64,000 nt of DNA from Halobaculum sp. CBA1158 (GCF_021431925.1 NZ_CP090371.1:2046001-2110000); one strand, 5' to 3'; positions 1 to 8,916 are shown, counted from the stretch's first letter. Notes: a model not told the origin generated them from the letters alone. Translations and numbers: made by a program.

Positions 1-993
1 TTCGCGGGCACCACCCCGGACAAGCGACTCCGGGAGGCCGCCCGCGCAGTCGAGCGCGCCGACGACCTCGCGGTCGACGCGTTCGTCCCCGTCGGCGGCG
101 GTTCCAGCCTCGACGTCGCCACCGTCGCCTCGGTCCTCCGGGCTCGCGACCTGTCGCTCGCGGACGCCCGGGCCGAGGTCGCAGAGACCGGGGGGATCTC
201 GACCCCGGACGATCCCGACGAGCTGACGCCGCTGTTCCCGGTCCCGACGACGCTGGCGGGCGCTGACCTGTCGGTGATCGCCGGCATCGCCGCCGCGGTC
301 GACGACGGCGACGGCGGAACGGAGGTCGTCTCCACGGGCGTCGGCGGGGCCGAGTTGATGCCCGAGGCGCTGTTCTACGACCCGGCGCTGTTCGAGACGA
401 CGCCGGAGCGCGTGCTCGCCGGGTCGGCCATGAACGGCTTCGACAAGGCGATCGAGTCGCTGTACGCCCGCACGAGGACGGCCGTCACGGACGCGACAGC
501 GACGCGGGCGATTCGGCTCCTCGCAGACGGTCTCCCGGAGATGGCGGATGACCCGACCGCGATGGACCGCGCGGTCGCGGGGATCGTGCTCGCGCAGTAC
601 GGCATCTCGCGACCCGGAGCCATGACGATCAACGTGATCCACGCGTTCGGGCACGGCCTGCGCGACGCGTTCGGCATCCAGCAGGGACTCGCGCACGCGG
701 CGGTCGCCCCGCACGCCCTCCGAGCGATGGCCGACGCCGGCGTCGACCTCTCGCTGCTGACGGCGGCGTTCGAGGTCGACACGGCGGAGGCGGCGATCGC
801 CGAGGTGGAACGCGTCCGCGACGCCCTCGATCTCCCGGCGTCGCTGTCGTCGCTCGAGGGCGTCGACGAGACGGGACCGGGACTCGACGAGGCCGCCCGC
901 GTCGCCGCCGCCGACTCGCTGCTGTCGTACGCGCCCGAGGAGTACGAGCTGACGGAGGCGGACGCGCGGGCGGTGTTGGAGGCGGCGCGATGA
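1..993 (+). CDS. Iron-containing alcohol dehydrogenase family protein (5' part missing)
   Basis: The frame is open from the first base, so the start lies before the window; 330 codons are visible. A GGGSSLD loop (bases about 103-123) is the nucleotide phosphate-binding signature of the iron-dependent alcohol dehydrogenase / dehydroquinate synthase superfamily. Further on, a His-rich segment with HAFGH and AFGIQQGLAHA fits the metal-ligand helices of that family. It would be a cytoplasmic NAD(P)-dependent oxidoreductase acting on an alcohol or aldehyde; the substrate cannot be read. Members of the family run to about 380-400 residues, so perhaps 50-60 residues are missing. The stop is followed by 85 bases and a new promoter, so it ends its transcription unit. 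Confidence 0.8.
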   Translation, partial: FAGTTPDKRLREAARAVERADDLAVDAFVPVGGGSSLDVATVASVLRARDLSLADARAEVAETGGISTPDDPDELTPLFPVPTTLAGADLSVIAGIAAAVDDGDGGTEVVSTGVGGAELMPEALFYDPALFETTPERVLAGSAMNGFDKAIESLYARTRTAVTDATATRAIRLLADGLPEMADDPTAMDRAVAGIVLAQYGISRPGAMTINVIHAFGHGLRDAFGIQQGLAHAAVAPHALRAMADAGVDLSLLTAAFEVDTAEAAIAEVERVRDALDLPASLSSLEGVDETGPGLDEAARVAAADSLLSYAPEEYELTEADARAVLEAAR

Positions 994-1050
994 GCGACGA
1001 GACCCGAACGCGCCGCACCGCGGTCCGACGGAGGGCTGGGTCGCAACCGT

Positions 1051-1056
1051 TATTTC
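1051..1056 (+). promoter_or_regulatory. TATA-like box of the histidine kinase gene
   Basis: A TATTTC element is centred about 26 bases before the ATG of the kinase gene. This is the spacing expected for a leaderless haloarchaeal transcript. Confidence 0.5.
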
Positions 1057-1078
1057 TCGCGACCCCAGGGACCCGTCA

Positions 1079-3010
1079 ATGAGCGAGCCGGGCGATCGAA
1101 CCGACGATCCGACCGAGGACGCTGCCCAGGAACTCGATCGAACGAGTGACGCCGTCGTCTCGCTCGACGAGGACTGGCGGGTGACTGCCTGGAACGGTCA
1201 GATGGCCGAACTGTCCGGCGTCTCGGCGGCCGAGGCCGTCGGCACGGAGGTCTGGACGGTGTTCGACGGCTACGACCTCTCGGAGTCCTCGTTCGCGTCG
1301 GCGCTTCGCGAGACCGCCGAAACGGGCGGCGAGCGCGCCATCGAGGCGACCCTCCCCGGCGTCGACGCCCGCGTCGAGGTGCGGATCTATCCCGATCCCA
1401 CGGGCGTGACCGCGTATCTCACCCCGTCGATGTCCCGGCTGCCGCACGACCGGGAACTGGAGCGGAGTCGGGAGGTCCTCCGGGCGCTTCACGACAGCGT
1501 GATCGTGCTCGACAGCGACCTCGTCGTCGAGTTCGCTCTGGTCCACCTCGACGGCGCGGACGACCTCGAGGGGCGCGGGGTCGAGGAGGCGATGACGTCG
1601 CTGACGAGCCCGGCGGACGCGAAGCGGTTCCTCGCGGCCGCGCGAGCGGTCCTCGACGGCGATTCCCTCGACGGCGATTCGGCCGCCTCCGAGGGCGGGT
1701 CGACCCGCCGAAGGGCGGGCGCAACGGCGGGCGGAGCGACCGGCGGGGCGACCGACGCGGGGTCCGGGACCGCCGAGGGAGGCAGCCGGCGACTGACGCT
1801 CCCGTACGGGAGCGACGAGGATCTTCAGTACGTCGATCACCGCCTGACTCGTGTCACCTTCGACGGCGAGGATCACGTCCTCGTCATCGGCCGCGACGTG
1901 ACCGAGCGGACCCGGTTCGAGCGGCGACTCCGCGCGCTCCAGAGCATCGCGCGCGAGCTGAACACGGCGACCAACGCCGACGACATCGCCTCGCGTGCCG
2001 TGTCGGCCGCTGCGGACGTGATCGATATGCCGCTGACCGGCGTGTGGCTGGTCGACGAATCGGGCGACGCGCTCGTCCCCGCGGCGGTGACCGTCTCTTC
2101 GGATGCGATGTTCGACGACCACCCCACCTTTCGCGGGGGCGAGAGTCTCGCGTGGGAGGCGTTCGAGGCCGACGAGTTCCGCCGGATCGACGACATGGAC
2201 GACGAGAACGAGCGACACAACCCCGACACGGTCGTCCGCTCGGAGCTGATCGCCCCGCTGGGCGACCACGGAGTGATGCTCACGGCGTCGCTGGAGCCGA
2301 ACGGGTTCGACGACGCCGACGTGGACCTCTTTCGCGCGCTGGCCGCCAGCGTCGAGGCGACGCTCGCGCGCACGGACCGCGAGCAGCGCCTCGAGGAACG
2401 GAACCGACAGCTCGAGCGGTTCGCGGACGTGGTCGCTCACGACATCCGCAACCCCCTCGGCGTCGCCGCCGGCCACCTGGACCTGGCTCGGGAGTCCGGA
2501 GACACGTCGCACCTCGATAGGGTTGACGGGGCCCTCGATCGGATCGAACGCCTCGTCGACGAACTGCTCGAACTCGCGCGCAACGAGACGGGCGACGCGG
2601 ACACGGAGTCGGTGGACCTGCCCGCGGTCGCGCGGGAGGCGTGGGCGACCGTCGAGACCGACGAGGCGACGCTGACGGTCGCCGACGGTCTCGGGAGGAT
2701 GGACTGGAACGAGGGACAGCTCACGCAGCTGTTCGAGAACTGCTACCGGAACGCGATCGAACACGCCGGCCCCGACGTGGCCGTGACGGTCGGTCCGCTC
2801 GACGGCGGCGGATTCTACGTCGCCGACGACGGTCCCGGCGTTCCGGAGGACGTGCGCGACCACGTGTTCGATCACGGCTTCACCACCGACCGGGAGGGGA
2901 CCGGCTTCGGCCTCGCGATCGTCGCGGAGGTCGCCGAGGCGCACGGCTTCGAGGCGTCGGCGACCGAGAGCGACGCCGGCGGCGCTCGCTTCGAGTTCCG
3001 GCCCGTATGA
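1079..3010 (+). CDS. PAS/GAF sensor histidine kinase (soluble)
   Basis: 643 residues with no membrane segment, so it is probably a cytoplasmic sensor that autophosphorylates and passes phosphate to an unlinked response regulator. Order of parts: a PAS-like domain (about 18-110), a second PAS-like domain (about 128-280) interrupted by a Gly/Ala/Ser-rich insert near 195-240, a GAF-like domain (about 285-435), then the kinase core. The H-box reads VVAHDIRNP with His454 as the likely phosphorylation site. The N-box (CYRNAIEH, Asn558), G1 (DDGPGVP) and G2 (GTGFGLA) of the ATPase domain are intact. The start is supported by the TATA-like box 26 bases upstream. No response regulator is adjacent, which is common for haloarchaeal kinases of this design. 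Confidence 0.9.
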   Translation: MSEPGDRTDDPTEDAAQELDRTSDAVVSLDEDWRVTAWNGQMAELSGVSAAEAVGTEVWTVFDGYDLSESSFASALRETAETGGERAIEATLPGVDARVEVRIYPDPTGVTAYLTPSMSRLPHDRELERSREVLRALHDSVIVLDSDLVVEFALVHLDGADDLEGRGVEEAMTSLTSPADAKRFLAAARAVLDGDSLDGDSAASEGGSTRRRAGATAGGATGGATDAGSGTAEGGSRRLTLPYGSDEDLQYVDHRLTRVTFDGEDHVLVIGRDVTERTRFERRLRALQSIARELNTATNADDIASRAVSAAADVIDMPLTGVWLVDESGDALVPAAVTVSSDAMFDDHPTFRGGESLAWEAFEADEFRRIDDMDDENERHNPDTVVRSELIAPLGDHGVMLTASLEPNGFDDADVDLFRALAASVEATLARTDREQRLEERNRQLERFADVVAHDIRNPLGVAAGHLDLARESGDTSHLDRVDGALDRIERLVDELLELARNETGDADTESVDLPAVAREAWATVETDEATLTVADGLGRMDWNEGQLTQLFENCYRNAIEHAGPDVAVTVGPLDGGGFYVADDGPGVPEDVRDHVFDHGFTTDREGTGFGLAIVAEVAEAHGFEASATESDAGGARFEFRPV

Positions 3011-3064
3011 GCGACTGGCGGGAACCGACAGACGTCACGAGATGCCACCCGTCACTGAGCGACT

Positions 3065-3143
3065 AAGCGACGCCAGCCGCCACAAGTGACGCCACGCGCC
3101 ACTAAATGACGCCACTCGCTACCAGGTGACAGCGCCCGATGCC
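3065..3143. repeat. Four imperfect 20-bp tandem repeats upstream of the P450 gene
   Basis: Successive units begin near 3065, 3084, 3104 and 3124. They share the pattern aagtgacgccacgcgccact with substitutions that accumulate towards the last unit. The block lies between the kinase stop and the P450 start, with the ATG about 70 bases further on. It may be a decayed tandem duplication or a set of operator copies; nothing shows which. Confidence 0.6.
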
Positions 3144-3212
3144 GATCGAAACCGTCCTGAACAGACTGTGCGTTCACGAACCGCTATTGTTCCGGAGGCG
3201 TTCGATCGGCGT

Positions 3213-4589
3213 ATGAGCGACACACAGGGTTCGCCGTTGCCCCCGGAGGCCGCTCCCGGTCCCGACGGCCTCCCCGTCGTCGGCTCGTTCCTCGAGAGCC
3301 GGTGCGACTTCTTCGCGTTCCGCGACCGCGTCGCCCGCGAGCACGGCGGCGTCGCACGCTACGAGATCCTCGGACAGTCGGTGTTCCTGCTCACCGACCC
3401 CGACGCGATCCGGCGGGTGCTCGTCGGAGAGAACGAGCGGTACGAGAAGGGAGAGCTGTTCCAACAGCAGCTCCGTCCGGTGCTCGGGAACGGCCTGCTC
3501 AACAGCGAGGGGGAGTTCTGGCGTCGCCAGCGCCACCTCATCCAGCCGGCGTTCACGCCCGACCGGATCGCGGGCTACGGCGACATGATGGTCGAGGCGA
3601 CCGAGCGTACGAGCGCCCGCTGGGACGACGGAGAGGTGCGCGACGTGCACCGGGACATGATGGGGCTGACGCTGGACATCGTCGCCCGCGCGCTCGCCGG
3701 CGTCGACATCCGGGACCGCACGCCCGCCATCGGCGGCGCGCTGGACACGGTGATGGAGCAGTCGGCCGGCGGGGCCCTCGTCGACCTCCTGCCGGCGTGG
3801 GTGCCGACGCCCGGACGCCAGGCGCTCGACGAGGCCGTGTCGAGCCTCGACCGGATCGTCGACGAACTGATCGTCGAGAAGCGTCGCGCGCTCCGAGCGG
3901 GCGAGGTCGAGTCGGACGATGACGTGGTGGCGGCGTTGCTGACGGCGACCGACGAGGACGGCGAGCACATGGCCGACGAGCAGGTCCGCGACGAGGTGAA
4001 GACGCTGCTGTTGGCGGGCCACGAGACCACGGCGCTGGCGCTGACCTTCACGCTGCACCTGCTCGCGCGCCATCCCGACGTCGAGGAGACGCTGCTGGCG
4101 GAACTGGAGAGCGAACTGGGCGACGAACCGGCAGGCGTCGACAGCGTCCGCGACCTGGAGTACCTGGACGACGTGATCACCGAGTCGATGCGGCTGCTGC
4201 CGCCGGTTCACGGGATCCTCCGCGAGCCGACCGAGGACGTCGAACTCGGCGGCTACCGGATTCCGGAGGGGACGCCGCTGGCGATCAGCCAGTGGGTCGT
4301 CCACCGCGACCCCGCCCACTACGACGATCCACTCGAGTTCCGCCCCGAGCGGTGGACCGACGAGATGGAGGCGGACCTCCACCCGCTGGCGTACTTCCCG
4401 TTCTCCTCGGGGCCGCGGCGGTGCGTCGGCGACCGGTTCGCGCTGCTGGAGGCGAAGCTGATCCTCGCGACGCTGCTGCGTCGGTACGCGTTCGAGGTCG
4501 TCGAGCCGGTCGACCTGGAGGGGTGTCTGGAGGCGAGCATCACGACGCGACCGACCGAGCCGGTTCGGATGCGGGTTCGCGACCGCTGA
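3213..4589 (+). CDS. Cytochrome P450 monooxygenase
   Basis: 458 residues. The three P450 hallmarks are present: the I-helix oxygen-binding motif AGHETT (268-273), the K-helix ESMR (Glu324/Arg327), and the haem loop FSSGPRRCVG with the axial thiolate Cys404. There is no membrane anchor, so it is a soluble P450 that would need ferredoxin-type redox partners, none of which is adjacent. The substrate is unknown; haloarchaeal P450s of this length are mostly uncharacterised. I chose the ATG that gives MSDTQGSPLPPEA rather than an in-frame GTG 87 bases upstream, because homology-like sequence (the proline-rich P450 N-terminus) starts there and a weak CTATTG element lies 27 bases before it. Confidence 0.92.
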   Translation: MSDTQGSPLPPEAAPGPDGLPVVGSFLESRCDFFAFRDRVAREHGGVARYEILGQSVFLLTDPDAIRRVLVGENERYEKGELFQQQLRPVLGNGLLNSEGEFWRRQRHLIQPAFTPDRIAGYGDMMVEATERTSARWDDGEVRDVHRDMMGLTLDIVARALAGVDIRDRTPAIGGALDTVMEQSAGGALVDLLPAWVPTPGRQALDEAVSSLDRIVDELIVEKRRALRAGEVESDDDVVAALLTATDEDGEHMADEQVRDEVKTLLLAGHETTALALTFTLHLLARHPDVEETLLAELESELGDEPAGVDSVRDLEYLDDVITESMRLLPPVHGILREPTEDVELGGYRIPEGTPLAISQWVVHRDPAHYDDPLEFRPERWTDEMEADLHPLAYFPFSSGPRRCVGDRFALLEAKLILATLLRRYAFEVVEPVDLEGCLEASITTRPTEPVRMRVRDR

Positions 4590-4708
4590 GCGTCGGTGTC
4601 GCCGTCAGCGGCGGCGACGACCCCTCCTCGACGATGGGTGGCAATACCGCGGGAGAAAAAATGAGTTATGAGCCTGCGGCCAGGTGATGCACGTAGCATC
4701 CACCATCC

Positions 4709-6157
4709 ATGTCGGGTAACTACGATCTCGTCATCGTCGGCGGAGGTATCAGCGGCGCGTCGCTGTTGTACACGACCGCGCGCTTCACCGACATCGAGTC
4801 GATCGCGCTGATCGAGAAGGAATCGGAGGTGGCGGCGATCAACTCCCACCACACGAACAACTCACAAACGCTCCACTTCGGCGACATCGAGACCAACTAC
4901 ACCCTCGAGAAGGCCGAGGAGGTGAAGGAGGGCGCGGAGCTGCTCGCCGGCTACCTGGAGAACCACGACGCCGACCGCGAGATGCACGCCAAGCGCAGCA
5001 AGATGGTGCTCGGCGTCGGCGACGAGGAGGTCGAGGCGCTCGAACGCCGCTACGACGACGAGGGGTTCGGCGACCTGTTCCCGAAACTCCGCCCGATCGA
5101 GCGCGAGGAGATCGCGGAGATCGAGCCCAAGGTCGTCGAGGGACGCGACCCAGACACGGACCTGCTGGCGTTGCAGACGCCCGACGGCTACGTCGTCGAC
5201 TACGGCGAGACGGCAAAGTCGTTCGTCGAAGAGGCCCGCGAGGAGGCTGCAGTCGACGTGTTCACCGGCACGAAAGTCACGGACGTCACCCCGACGCCGG
5301 ACGGGTACGCGATCGACACCGACGACGGTCGCTTCGAGTCAGCGGCGGCCGTCGTCGCCGCCGGGTCGCACAGCCTCCAGATCGCGAAGGAGCTCGGCTA
5401 CGGCAAAGACAAGGCGCTGCTCCCGGTCGCGGGGAGCTTCTTCCTCGCGGACGACCTCCTGAACGGGAAGGTGTACACCCTGCAGATGAAGAAGCTCCCG
5501 TTCGCGGCGATCCACGGCGACGCCGACGTGCACGACCCGAGCACGACCCGGTTCGGGCCGACCGCGAAGCTCGTGCCGGCGCTGGAGCGCGGCCGGATAT
5601 CGACGGTGTCTGACTTCCTCGACGTCTTCGGCCTCAACGCGGCGTCGTTCCTCAGCTACGCCAACATCCTCGCCGACCGGATCCTCTTGCCGTACGTCCT
5701 TCGGAACCTCGTGTATGACGTCCCGTCCGTCGGGCCGAAGCAGTTCCTCCCGCACGTCCAGAAGGTCGTTCCGAGCGTCGAACTCGACGACATCGAGCGG
5801 GCGAAGGGGTACGGCGGAGTCCGCCCACAGATCGTCGACACCGAGGCGAAGAGTCTCGACATGGGCGAGGCGAAGATCGTCGGGAAGGACATCATCTTCA
5901 ACATCACCCCCTCGCCGGGTGCGTCCACGTGCCTCAAGAACGCGATGCGCGACACCCGAACGGTCGTCGACTTCCTCGACGACTACTCCTTCGACGAGGA
6001 GGCCTTCCGTGCGGACACGATCGATCACTTCCCGACCGGCGAGGCAGACACCGCTGACGCCGACGCCACCGATTCCCCCGACGACGGCGACGACGGCGAC
6101 GACCCCGACGCCCCCGACGCCAACGAACCAGACGCGGCCCCCATCGAGGGCGAGTAG
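4709..6157 (+). CDS. FAD-dependent oxidoreductase, malate:quinone oxidoreductase-like
   Basis: 482 residues. An N-terminal Rossmann motif VGGGISGASL (about 10-19) binds FAD. The following segment NNSQTLHFGDIETNYT resembles the conserved NAGTGH...NYTP block of malate:quinone oxidoreductase, and GGVRPQIVD with a C-terminal PSPGASTCLKNA also fits that family, whose members pass electrons from malate to quinones at the membrane surface. The 2-hydroxyglutarate oxidase family is a related alternative. The last 45 or so residues are an Asp/Pro-rich low-complexity tail not expected in bacterial Mqo. The gene stands alone; a convincing TATA box at the usual distance was not seen. Confidence 0.8.
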   Translation: MSGNYDLVIVGGGISGASLLYTTARFTDIESIALIEKESEVAAINSHHTNNSQTLHFGDIETNYTLEKAEEVKEGAELLAGYLENHDADREMHAKRSKMVLGVGDEEVEALERRYDDEGFGDLFPKLRPIEREEIAEIEPKVVEGRDPDTDLLALQTPDGYVVDYGETAKSFVEEAREEAAVDVFTGTKVTDVTPTPDGYAIDTDDGRFESAAAVVAAGSHSLQIAKELGYGKDKALLPVAGSFFLADDLLNGKVYTLQMKKLPFAAIHGDADVHDPSTTRFGPTAKLVPALERGRISTVSDFLDVFGLNAASFLSYANILADRILLPYVLRNLVYDVPSVGPKQFLPHVQKVVPSVELDDIERAKGYGGVRPQIVDTEAKSLDMGEAKIVGKDIIFNITPSPGASTCLKNAMRDTRTVVDFLDDYSFDEEAFRADTIDHFPTGEADTADADATDSPDDGDDGDDPDAPDANEPDAAPIEGE

Positions 6158-6242
6158 GACGCATATACACCCGACGCGCGCGCCGTGACCGACCGGATCG
6201 ATCAGTTCGGGACGACACGACCGTTCGCCACCTTCGCCGCAT

Positions 6243-6248
6243 TTTATA
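6243..6248 (+). promoter_or_regulatory. TATA box of aroC
   Basis: TTTATA sits about 26 bases upstream of the ATG at 6272. It argues for a leaderless transcript and for that ATG over an in-frame GTG 87 bases upstream. Confidence 0.7.
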
Positions 6249-6271
6249 CCGCCGACTCCCCGAACACGGGC

Positions 6272-7459
6272 ATGAACGGAAACGAGTTCGGCCGGCTGTT
6301 CCGGCTGACCACCTACGGCGAGAGCCACGGCGAGGCGATGGGTTGTACGGTCTCGGGCGTCCCCGCCGGGGTCGAGTTGGACGAGGAGCGGATCCAGCGG
6401 GAACTCGATCGACGGAAGCCCGGCCAGTCGATGATCACGACCAGCCGCGGCGAGCCGGACGAGGTGGCGATCAACTCGGGGCTCCAGGACGGCTACACCA
6501 CGGGGACGCCGATCGGGATGGTGATCCAGAACAAGGACGCCCGCTCGGGTAAGTACGAGCCGTTCGTCACCGCGCCCCGCCCCAGCCACGGCGACTACAC
6601 CTACTCCGCGAAGTTCGGGACGCGGAACTGGGGCGGCGGCGGTCGGTCCTCCGCGCGCGAGACGGTGAACTGGGTCGCCGCCGGCGCGGTCGCGAAGGCG
6701 GTCCTCGACCAGAGCGACTACGACGTTGAGATCAAGGCGCACGTCAACCAGATCGGCGACATCGTCGCGCCCGACGTGACCTTCGAGGAGATGCTCGAAC
6801 ACAGCGAGGAGAACGAGGTCCGCTGCGCGCACCCGGAGACGGCCGCGGAGATGCGCGATCGCATCGACGAGTACCAGGAGGCCGGCGACTCCATCGGCGG
6901 GTCCGTCGAGTTCGAGGCGCGCGGCGTCCCCCGCGGACTTGGCGCGCCGCGGTTCGATTCGGTCCCCGCACGGCTCGGGCAGGCGATGATGTCGATCCCC
7001 GCGACGACGGCCTTCGAGTTCGGCCTCGGCCGCGACGCCCGCGAGGTAACGGGACACGACCGAAACGAGAACTGGGAGCTCGACGAGGGCGAGCACCCGG
7101 AGACGGTCAGCGAGGAGGGGGACCCTGTGCCCGTCGGCAACGACCACGGCGGCCTGCAGGGAGGGATCACTACCGGCGAGCCGATCTACGGCGAGGTGAC
7201 GTGGCACGCCCCGACCTCCATCCCGAAAGAGCAGACCACGGTGGACTGGGAGACCGGCGAGGAGAAACAGGTGCAGGTCGTGGGCCGCCACGATCCGGTG
7301 CTCCCGCCGCGGGCGGTTCCGGTCGTCGAGGCGATGCTCTACTGTACGGTGCTCGACTTCATGCTCCTGGGCGGCCGGATCAATCCGGACCGGCTGGACG
7401 ACCGCCCGGGCGAGTACGACACCGCGTATCACGCCGACCGACCGAACGACGACGGGTGA
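6272..7459 (+). CDS. aroC: Chorismate synthase
   Basis: 395 residues. The enzyme converts 5-enolpyruvylshikimate 3-phosphate to chorismate, the last common step of aromatic amino acid synthesis, using reduced flavin. Family signatures are plain: the N-terminal GRLFRLTTYGESHGEAMG, the GGGRSSARET block and the C-terminal NDHGGLQGG and RHDPVLPPRAVPVVEAM segments. Length is normal for archaeal AroC apart from a short acidic stretch. No other shikimate-pathway gene is adjacent. The TATA box about 26 bases upstream supports the ATG used here. Confidence 0.97.
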   Translation: MNGNEFGRLFRLTTYGESHGEAMGCTVSGVPAGVELDEERIQRELDRRKPGQSMITTSRGEPDEVAINSGLQDGYTTGTPIGMVIQNKDARSGKYEPFVTAPRPSHGDYTYSAKFGTRNWGGGGRSSARETVNWVAAGAVAKAVLDQSDYDVEIKAHVNQIGDIVAPDVTFEEMLEHSEENEVRCAHPETAAEMRDRIDEYQEAGDSIGGSVEFEARGVPRGLGAPRFDSVPARLGQAMMSIPATTAFEFGLGRDAREVTGHDRNENWELDEGEHPETVSEEGDPVPVGNDHGGLQGGITTGEPIYGEVTWHAPTSIPKEQTTVDWETGEEKQVQVVGRHDPVLPPRAVPVVEAMLYCTVLDFMLLGGRINPDRLDDRPGEYDTAYHADRPNDDG

Positions 7460-7468
7460 TTCTCCGGG

Positions 7469-8188
7469 TTACTGCTGGGACTCGACGAACTCCCGGATGT
7501 CCGCTGCCGACGATCCCTCGATCGGATCGGTTCCCCACCGGAACGCCGGTAACGCCTCGCCCTCCACGCCGCTGTCGCGGCCGAGTTGTCGGTCGGAGTA
7601 CGTCTGGTTGCGTCGCCGCCGCGTCTCGGCGGCCGCGACGACCGCGTCGGCGTCAATACCGACCTCGGTCGCGAGGTCGCGAAGCAGGTCGTAGGAGTAG
7701 TCGGGAGCCGACTCGACGAGCAGTTCGTGAAACCGCCACGCGTCCGCGCGGGAGCCGCGGGCGCGGACCTCGAACAGCGCGCTGGGAAGCACTACCGACC
7801 ACTCGTTGATCGGGATCGGGAACATGAGTAGGGTCGGGCGGGCGGCCTCGTCGGCGACGAGGTCCGAGAGTTTCGGGTACTCCTCACGCCACCACCGGAT
7901 CGACGGCTCGTGTGCGTAGTCGAAGTACACCGCGACGAGGGTGCCGCCGCCGGCGTAGATCTGCTCCACGCCGGCGTAGGGGGTGCGAGTGCCCTCGCGG
8001 TGGCTGAATGTCTCTGTCGCTTCGGCCGTGGTGAACTCGTCGGTGTGCCAGCCACCGCGAGGTTCGTCGGCGTCGCCGTCGCCGCGCAGCCAGCCGAGGC
8101 AGCCCGAGGTCCCGGCGAGCGTCGCGGTGCTCGCGGTCGCGAGGAAGCGTCTGCGCGTTCGCGTTGGACAACGGTCGGACTCGGTCAT
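7469..8188 (-). CDS. Tat lipoprotein with DsbA/thioredoxin-like fold lacking the CXXC motif
   Basis: 239 residues. The N-terminus carries a twin-arginine motif (TRRRFLATAS) and a lipobox ending TSGC with Cys30 as the lipid-modified residue, so it is exported folded and anchored outside the membrane. The body begins with LVAVYFDYA followed by HEPSIRWW, which aligns with the start of DsbA-like thioredoxin folds where a CPYC-type motif normally follows FDYA. Here that site is H-E-P-S, and Cys6 and Cys30 are the only cysteines in the protein. FPIPINEWS and the GVEGEALPAF segment resemble the rest of the fold. It is therefore likely a redox-inactive relative with a binding or chaperone role (inference). 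Its ATG overlaps the stop of the CAP-domain gene by an ATGA, so the two are translationally coupled. Confidence 0.75.
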   Translation of the reverse strand: MTESDRCPTRTRRRFLATASTATLAGTSGCLGWLRGDGDADEPRGGWHTDEFTTAEATETFSHREGTRTPYAGVEQIYAGGGTLVAVYFDYAHEPSIRWWREEYPKLSDLVADEAARPTLLMFPIPINEWSVVLPSALFEVRARGSRADAWRFHELLVESAPDYSYDLLRDLATEVGIDADAVVAAAETRRRRNQTYSDRQLGRDSGVEGEALPAFRWGTDPIEGSSAADIREFVESQQ

Positions 8189-8844
8189 TCTGTGTTATCC
8201 TCCGTCGGGTCCGCATCACAGAGGTTCATTGTAGCGTAGGCACGGCCGTCCTTGGCGACGTAGATGCCGATACCGACGGTAGTCATCTCTGGGTGGATCA
8301 TCGCAGCATTGTGTTCTGGGGATTGTATAAACCCGCGTAGATAAGCCTCCGCAAGTTCGTTTTCTGTCTCAGATTGGCCGTTTTTCCAATACATTCCGGC
8401 GATATTCTCCCGACTAATGTAACAATCGTACTCTGCTTCACGAAGCCTGTCCGAGAATGTTTCACCCTCGGGCGAGGTGTGGTTGAAATAATTCCGGGTA
8501 GCCATATCGTATGAGTGATGGCGAGCTATCATAGCGAGGCGGGGATCAAAGGTTAGGGAACCAGCATTATCTACAGATCTATATTCATTTAGTTTTTTAA
8601 ATAAAATGTTTTCAACTAATGTGACATTTAAATCAGTACGTTGTGTCTTATTCTGCAAAGGAGAAGGTGTTATTATGTTCTCATCAGCCTGTTGATGGCC
8701 AAATTTAGGCGATTCAGGCGTCTCATTATGAAATACTACCGGTTCCTGGCTACGAACGATTGGTTCCGGGTTAGATCCGACAGAAGATAGACATCCAGTC
8801 AGTAGGATCATTACAACGAGTGCGGTTGCATACCCTCTATTCAT
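8185..8844 (-). CDS. CAP/SCP-domain (PR-1-like) lipoprotein
   Basis: 219 residues. A hydrophobic N-terminus ends in LLTGC (Cys18), a Sec-type lipobox. After a low-complexity linker, the region from about 80 to 210 is a CAP domain: FDPRLAMIARHHSYDMA, NYFNHTSPEGETFSDRL, ENIAGMYW, a SPEHNAAMIHPEMTTVGIGI block and a closing TMNLC. The paired His and Glu residues of the CAP cleft appear present. CAP proteins are secreted and bind ligands or, in some cases, cut proteins; the role here is unknown. GC content is clearly lower than in neighbouring housekeeping genes. The start overlaps a 17-codon leader ORF, and the stop overlaps the DsbA-like gene. Confidence 0.85.
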   Translation of the reverse strand: MNRGYATALVVMILLTGCLSSVGSNPEPIVRSQEPVVFHNETPESPKFGHQQADENIITPSPLQNKTQRTDLNVTLVENILFKKLNEYRSVDNAGSLTFDPRLAMIARHHSYDMATRNYFNHTSPEGETFSDRLREAEYDCYISRENIAGMYWKNGQSETENELAEAYLRGFIQSPEHNAAMIHPEMTTVGIGIYVAKDGRAYATMNLCDADPTEDNTE

Positions 8845-8894
8845 ATTTTCACCATCGAGGGGCCCAGTACGATCCAGGCAGCTGTAATTACCAT
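8841..8894 (-). CDS. Putative 17-residue leader peptide coupled to the CAP gene
   Basis: The short frame encodes MVITAAWIVLGPSMVKI and stops with a TGA that overlaps the ATG of the CAP lipoprotein (ATGA). Its own ATG lies about 28 bases after a TATA-like AAATATATTTG element. This matches leaderless transcription starting at this codon. If it is translated, ribosomes ending here would hand over to the CAP gene. The peptide is hydrophobic but too short to classify. Chance is a real alternative for so short a frame. Confidence 0.4.
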   Translation of the reverse strand: MVITAAWIVLGPSMVKI

Positions 8895-8916
8895 GAATAG
8901 ACTACTAATTTACTGT

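Noticed and set aside
1076-2944. A 622-codon antisense frame over the histidine kinase
   Set aside because: The kinase motifs on the plus strand are complete, and the antisense frame has no recognisable domain.
3126-3212. GTG start for the P450 at 3126
   Set aside because: It would be encoded partly by the tandem repeats and lacks family-like sequence; the ATG at 3213 fits better.
5339-7432. A 697-codon antisense frame over the flavoprotein and aroC
   Set aside because: It covers two genes with intact family signatures and crosses their boundary; composition is shadow-like.
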